A DNA stretch of 16,779 nucleotides from Thermococcus sp. GTDB lineage: Archaea > Methanobacteriota_B > Thermococci > Thermococcales > Thermococcaceae. A program made the position numbers and the translations under genes. Position 1 is the first letter of the stretch, and every line of letters begins with the position of its first letter. The stretch spans positions 1 to 16,779 of the forward strand of contig JAGHBN010000061.1 of assembly GCA_021160985.1 (NCBI GenBank), read 5' to 3'. The notes below the pieces were generated by a model, which saw only the letters and a program-made list of their open reading frames with translations, did not search any database and was not told where the DNA came from. Positions 14,579-16,779 of this stretch are shown here, piece after piece.

Positions 14579-14602
14579 CAAGCTTTGCACAGGCAAAGCT
14601 TG
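14579..14602. repeat. Perfect 10-bp inverted repeat with 4-base loop
   Basis: CAAGCTTTGC and GCAAAGCTTG are exact reverse complements around ACAG. Parts recur at 14313-14336: TTTGCCTG (14313-14320) appears inverted at 14590-14597, and TTTGGTCAA (14328-14336) appears directly at 14573-14581. Related ends therefore bracket about 290 bp, as would remnants of a small repeat element. Confidence 0.5.
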
Positions 14603-14661
14603 CTCAGTGGTGACCGCTCTCCTCATCGTGGCCTCGGAAGGGCTTGGGCCTCATCATCGCA

Positions 14662-14700
14662 TGATTTAAAAACGCCTGGAGCCTTTTAACCATGGTGGTG
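14662..14700 (+). promoter_or_regulatory. Promoter and ribosome site of the lipoate ligase gene
   Basis: TGATTTAAAA (14662-14671) is a TATA-like box about 35-40 bases before ATG 14703, predicting a leader near 10 nt that contains GGTGGTG (14694-14700). Confidence 0.5.
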
Positions 14701-14702
14701 TT

Positions 14703-15452
14703 ATGAGGTTTATTCCACTCATTGTTGCAAGGCCGGAAGTCCAGATGGCGATAGACGAGGCCATAATGCGCGCCAGAATAGAGGGGAAAGTCCCCGACAC
14801 CGTCAGGCTGTACATCTTTTCACCGAGCTCCGTGACGATTGGCAGGTTCCAGAGCGTCGTCCACGACGTCAACCTTGAAGAAGCTAAGAGGCTCGGCATT
14901 CCCGTCGTGCGCAGGATTACAGGTGGTGGTGCGGTGTTCCATGACGAGTTTGGGGAGATAACCTACTCCGTAGTTGTCGGTGAAGACCTGCACCCTGCAT
15001 TGAAGAACGTCGAGAGCAGCTACCGTTACCTGGCCGGCCCGCTGGTTGATGCACTGAAGGGGCCCGGCCTAGAAGCCGACTTCGCTGGGCTGAACGACAT
15101 CGTAGCCAACGGGAAGAAAATCAGCGGCTCGGCCCAGACAAGGAGGAAGGGAGTAATACTCCAGCACGGCACCTTCATGTATGCGACGCGCGTCGATGTG
15201 CTTGGAAAGGTTCTCCGCGTTTCAAAGGCGAAGCTCGCGGACAAGGGCGTTTCGAGCATCTGGGAGCGCGTTACGACCCTGGAGCGCGAGGGAATAAAGC
15301 TGAACCGATGGGAAGCCTACGGGCTGTTGAGGGAGAGCTTTTTCAACGCCTTCGAGCTAGAGGAGGGCGAGCTGACGGATTACGAGCTTGAGCTGGCTGA
15401 GGAGCTCATTGAGAAGCGCTACGGAAATCCGGAGTGGAACGAGATGAGGTGA
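14703..15452 (+). CDS. lplA: Lipoate-protein ligase A, catalytic domain
   Basis: A 249-aa member of the BPL/LplA/LipB fold, predicted to attach lipoate or an octanoyl precursor to a lysine of acceptor proteins such as GcvH. The signature RRITGGGAVFHDEFGEITYS (70-89) is the lipoyl-AMP loop, and NGKKISGSAQ (136-145) contains the conserved lysine before ISGSA (Lys139). The early MAIDEA (15-20) and IGRFQ (46-50) also fit. It is shorter than E. coli LplA and lacks the accessory C-terminal domain. In archaea that domain is often a separate protein (LplB), and none is next door here. An octanoyl-transferase role is possible but the motifs favour LplA. It stands alone and converges on the ABC gene with a 4-base gap. 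Confidence 0.87.
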   Translation: MRFIPLIVARPEVQMAIDEAIMRARIEGKVPDTVRLYIFSPSSVTIGRFQSVVHDVNLEEAKRLGIPVVRRITGGGAVFHDEFGEITYSVVVGEDLHPALKNVESSYRYLAGPLVDALKGPGLEADFAGLNDIVANGKKISGSAQTRRKGVILQHGTFMYATRVDVLGKVLRVSKAKLADKGVSSIWERVTTLEREGIKLNRWEAYGLLRESFFNAFELEEGELTDYELELAEELIEKRYGNPEWNEMR

Positions 15453-15456
15453 AACA

Positions 15457-16779
15457 TTATGGGCTCCCCTTCCCTTTTTCTTGCTCTCTGAACAGCTCGC
15501 GGTAGCGTTGGCAATTCTCCAACAGCTCGTCATGCCGGCCCCTGCACACTACGTGGCCCCTATCGAGAACCCAAATCTCCCCCATCCCTCTGACCGTCGA
15601 GAGCCTGTGGGAGATAATGATTAGCGTCATGTCGGCCTCCATCAACCGCTTCAATATCCTCGCTTCCCTTTCGGAGTCCATTCCAGATGTCGCCTCATCG
15701 AGGATTAGAATCCTTGGATTCCTTGCCAGAGCCCTCGCGAGGCCAATCCTCTGCCTCTGCCCCAGTGAGAGGTTCTTGCCTCCCTCTTCAATCACATGGT
15801 CAAGGTCAAAATCACTGAGCTCCACCATATGCAAGAGGCTCCTCAACCTCTCGTCCGGGATTTCCCTGCCGAGGGTTAAGTTCTCGCGCAGGGTGCCTGT
15901 GAAGAGATACGGGTGAGACGGTACGTATATCAGGGAATCACCGAGGAGTGCAGACGGCGGACATTCTCCGACGCTTACTTCACCCCCTCTTGGTTTTAGG
16001 ATTCCCGCGATAATCAAAGCGAGCGTCGTCTTTCCGACACCAGAGGCCCCAACTATTCCGAGCTTTCCACCTTCAGGGATTCTCTCGCTTATCCCCTCGA
16101 GGACAGTTGAATTGCCGTAGGACAGGGAAACGTCTTTCAGCTCGATATCGTAGGATTCGGGCGAGCAGGAGGGCTTTTCAAGCTTTGGCGTTTCCCTTTC
16201 AATGACGTCCCATATCCTCTCAATGATTGGAACGGCGCGGTGATAACTGCTCCACAGGAAGGCGAAGCGCTCAACAGGGTAATAAACCCTTCCTAGGTAC
16301 GAGAAAACGGCTACTGTTGAGGGTAGAGTTGCCATGCCCTTTTTAACAAGGACAACGCCGGATAGGAGGACGAGGAGCGGAAGGATCGTCGAGAGGTATG
16401 ATTGGAGGCCGTAGTTGGCGCTACTGTAGAAAGCTACCCTCTTCGATGCCTCGACCCACTTGTCGAGCTTCTTTGAAACCCTGTCCACGAGGTACTCAAA
16501 GGCGTTGAGGGACTTCGCATCAAGCCGGCCGTCGAGGCCCTCCTTGAAGTATCCAACCGTCTCTGAGTAGCGCTTTCTCTCCTCAGCCGAAGCTGTTTTG
16601 AGTCCGTGAACGAAGGCCCTGAGCGAGAAGCCGTATATGGGGAGTGTCAGGAGAGTTATGACACCGAGGTAAAAGTTCAGCCTGAAGACAACGATGAGGG
16701 AGACAATGAGCGAGAAGGCCTCGATTATTACGGCGGGGATCAGGGACATGCCCATTCTGCCCACTATTTCAGTGTCGGA
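15457..16779 (-). CDS. ABC exporter, fused permease and ATPase (5' end beyond window)
   Basis: The visible 440 residues are the C-terminal part of a half-size ABC exporter. The frame is open through the window edge (SDTEIVGRMGM), so the true start and roughly the first 100-150 residues lie outside. Residues from the edge to about 200 are the rest of the membrane domain, with hydrophobic helices (VIIEAFSLIVSLIVVF, LPLLVLLSGVVLV) and the coupling segment. Then comes the nucleotide-binding domain: Walker A GIVGASGVGKTT, signature NLSLGQRQRIGLARALA (LSLGQ instead of LSGGQ), Walker B ILILDEATSGMD, H-loop IIISHRLST. It would work as a homo- or heterodimer exporting lipids, peptides or drugs. The substrate cannot be told. 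A partner half-transporter may lie upstream, outside the window. Confidence 0.88.
   Translation of the reverse strand, partial: SDTEIVGRMGMSLIPAVIIEAFSLIVSLIVVFRLNFYLGVITLLTLPIYGFSLRAFVHGLKTASAEERKRYSETVGYFKEGLDGRLDAKSLNAFEYLVDRVSKKLDKWVEASKRVAFYSSANYGLQSYLSTILPLLVLLSGVVLVKKGMATLPSTVAVFSYLGRVYYPVERFAFLWSSYHRAVPIIERIWDVIERETPKLEKPSCSPESYDIELKDVSLSYGNSTVLEGISERIPEGGKLGIVGASGVGKTTLALIIAGILKPRGGEVSVGECPPSALLGDSLIYVPSHPYLFTGTLRENLTLGREIPDERLRSLLHMVELSDFDLDHVIEEGGKNLSLGQRQRIGLARALARNPRILILDEATSGMDSEREARILKRLMEADMTLIIISHRLSTVRGMGEIWVLDRGHVVCRGRHDELLENCQRYRELFREQEKGKGSP

Larger units (their letters stand above)
14134..14702. other. 569-bp non-coding interval rich in inverted repeats
   Basis: No convincing protein gene lies here. 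From left to right it holds the rest of a candidate C/D sRNA, a G5/C5 hairpin, two alternative GC hairpins ending in a T tract, another GC hairpin (14283-14299), T-rich runs (14349-14376), small hairpins at 14446-14458 and 14487-14506, a perfect 10-bp hairpin at 14579-14602, and the promoter of the lipoate ligase gene. A minus-strand 96-codon frame (14540-14250) has no ribosome site or TATA box and is Lys/Arg/Gln-rich like random reading of repeats. The stretch looks like a decayed or repetitive intergenic element. Confidence 0.6.

Noticed and set aside
1..16779. Mobile elements, CRISPR arrays, rRNA or tRNA genes
   Set aside because: I found no transposase or integrase motifs, no regularly spaced direct repeats, and no tRNA cloverleaf or rRNA core sequences anywhere in the window.

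Overview
The window reads as chromosomal DNA of a hyperthermophilic euryarchaeon, most likely a Thermococcus species. It is GC-rich and densely packed. Genes are preceded by archaeal TATA-like boxes and GGTG/GGAGG ribosome sites, and several neighbours overlap by a few bases. The gene set (S9 acylaminoacyl-type peptidase, archaeal-ATPase family protein, KaiC-like ATPase, COG2521-type methyltransferase, DUF531, archaeal signal peptidase, archaeal lipoate ligase) fits Thermococcales. I see no rRNA, tRNA, CRISPR array, transposase or integrase. The species cannot be named from the sequence alone.

Layout. (1) 37-1908: a stand-alone S9 peptidase with its own promoter and a T-rich terminator. (2) 2161-7871: a tight three-gene operon. 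It encodes a 991-residue membrane-anchored protein built almost entirely of OB-fold modules, a TctA-like multi-pass membrane protein, and a YdjM/DUF457-type membrane metal-dependent hydrolase that carries its own OB-like domain. I regard this as the best candidate for an undescribed system. (3) 7926-8990: an archaeal-ATPase (STAND-like) protein whose start region carries an 11-bp inverted repeat. (4) 9839-8985 (minus): a methyltransferase that shares an intergenic promoter region with a plus-strand KaiC-like ATPase (9922-10614), which overlaps a small orphan gene (10611-11054). (5) 13070-11051 (minus): a two-gene operon of a TPR-like helical-repeat protein and an M19 dipeptidase. (6) 13133-14133 (plus): a DUF531 protein with a SPOUT-like C-terminus, overlapping an archaeal type I signal peptidase. 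(7) 14134-14702: a 569-bp non-coding stretch holding a candidate C/D box sRNA, alternative terminator-like hairpins and further inverted repeats. (8) 14703-15452: a lipoate-protein ligase catalytic domain. (9) 15457 to the window edge (minus): the 3' part of an ABC exporter gene.

How the genes work together. The OB-array, TctA-like and YdjM-like genes are translationally coupled or nearly so, and two of the three products share the same type of OB module, so they probably act as one envelope complex. Its substrate is unknown. The KaiC-like ATPase and its small partner overlap by 4 nt and are probably co-produced. The dipeptidase and the TPR protein are adjacent, with 1 nt between stop and start. 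Three convergent gene pairs meet with overlaps of 3-6 nt or a 4-nt gap, leaving no room for separate terminators.
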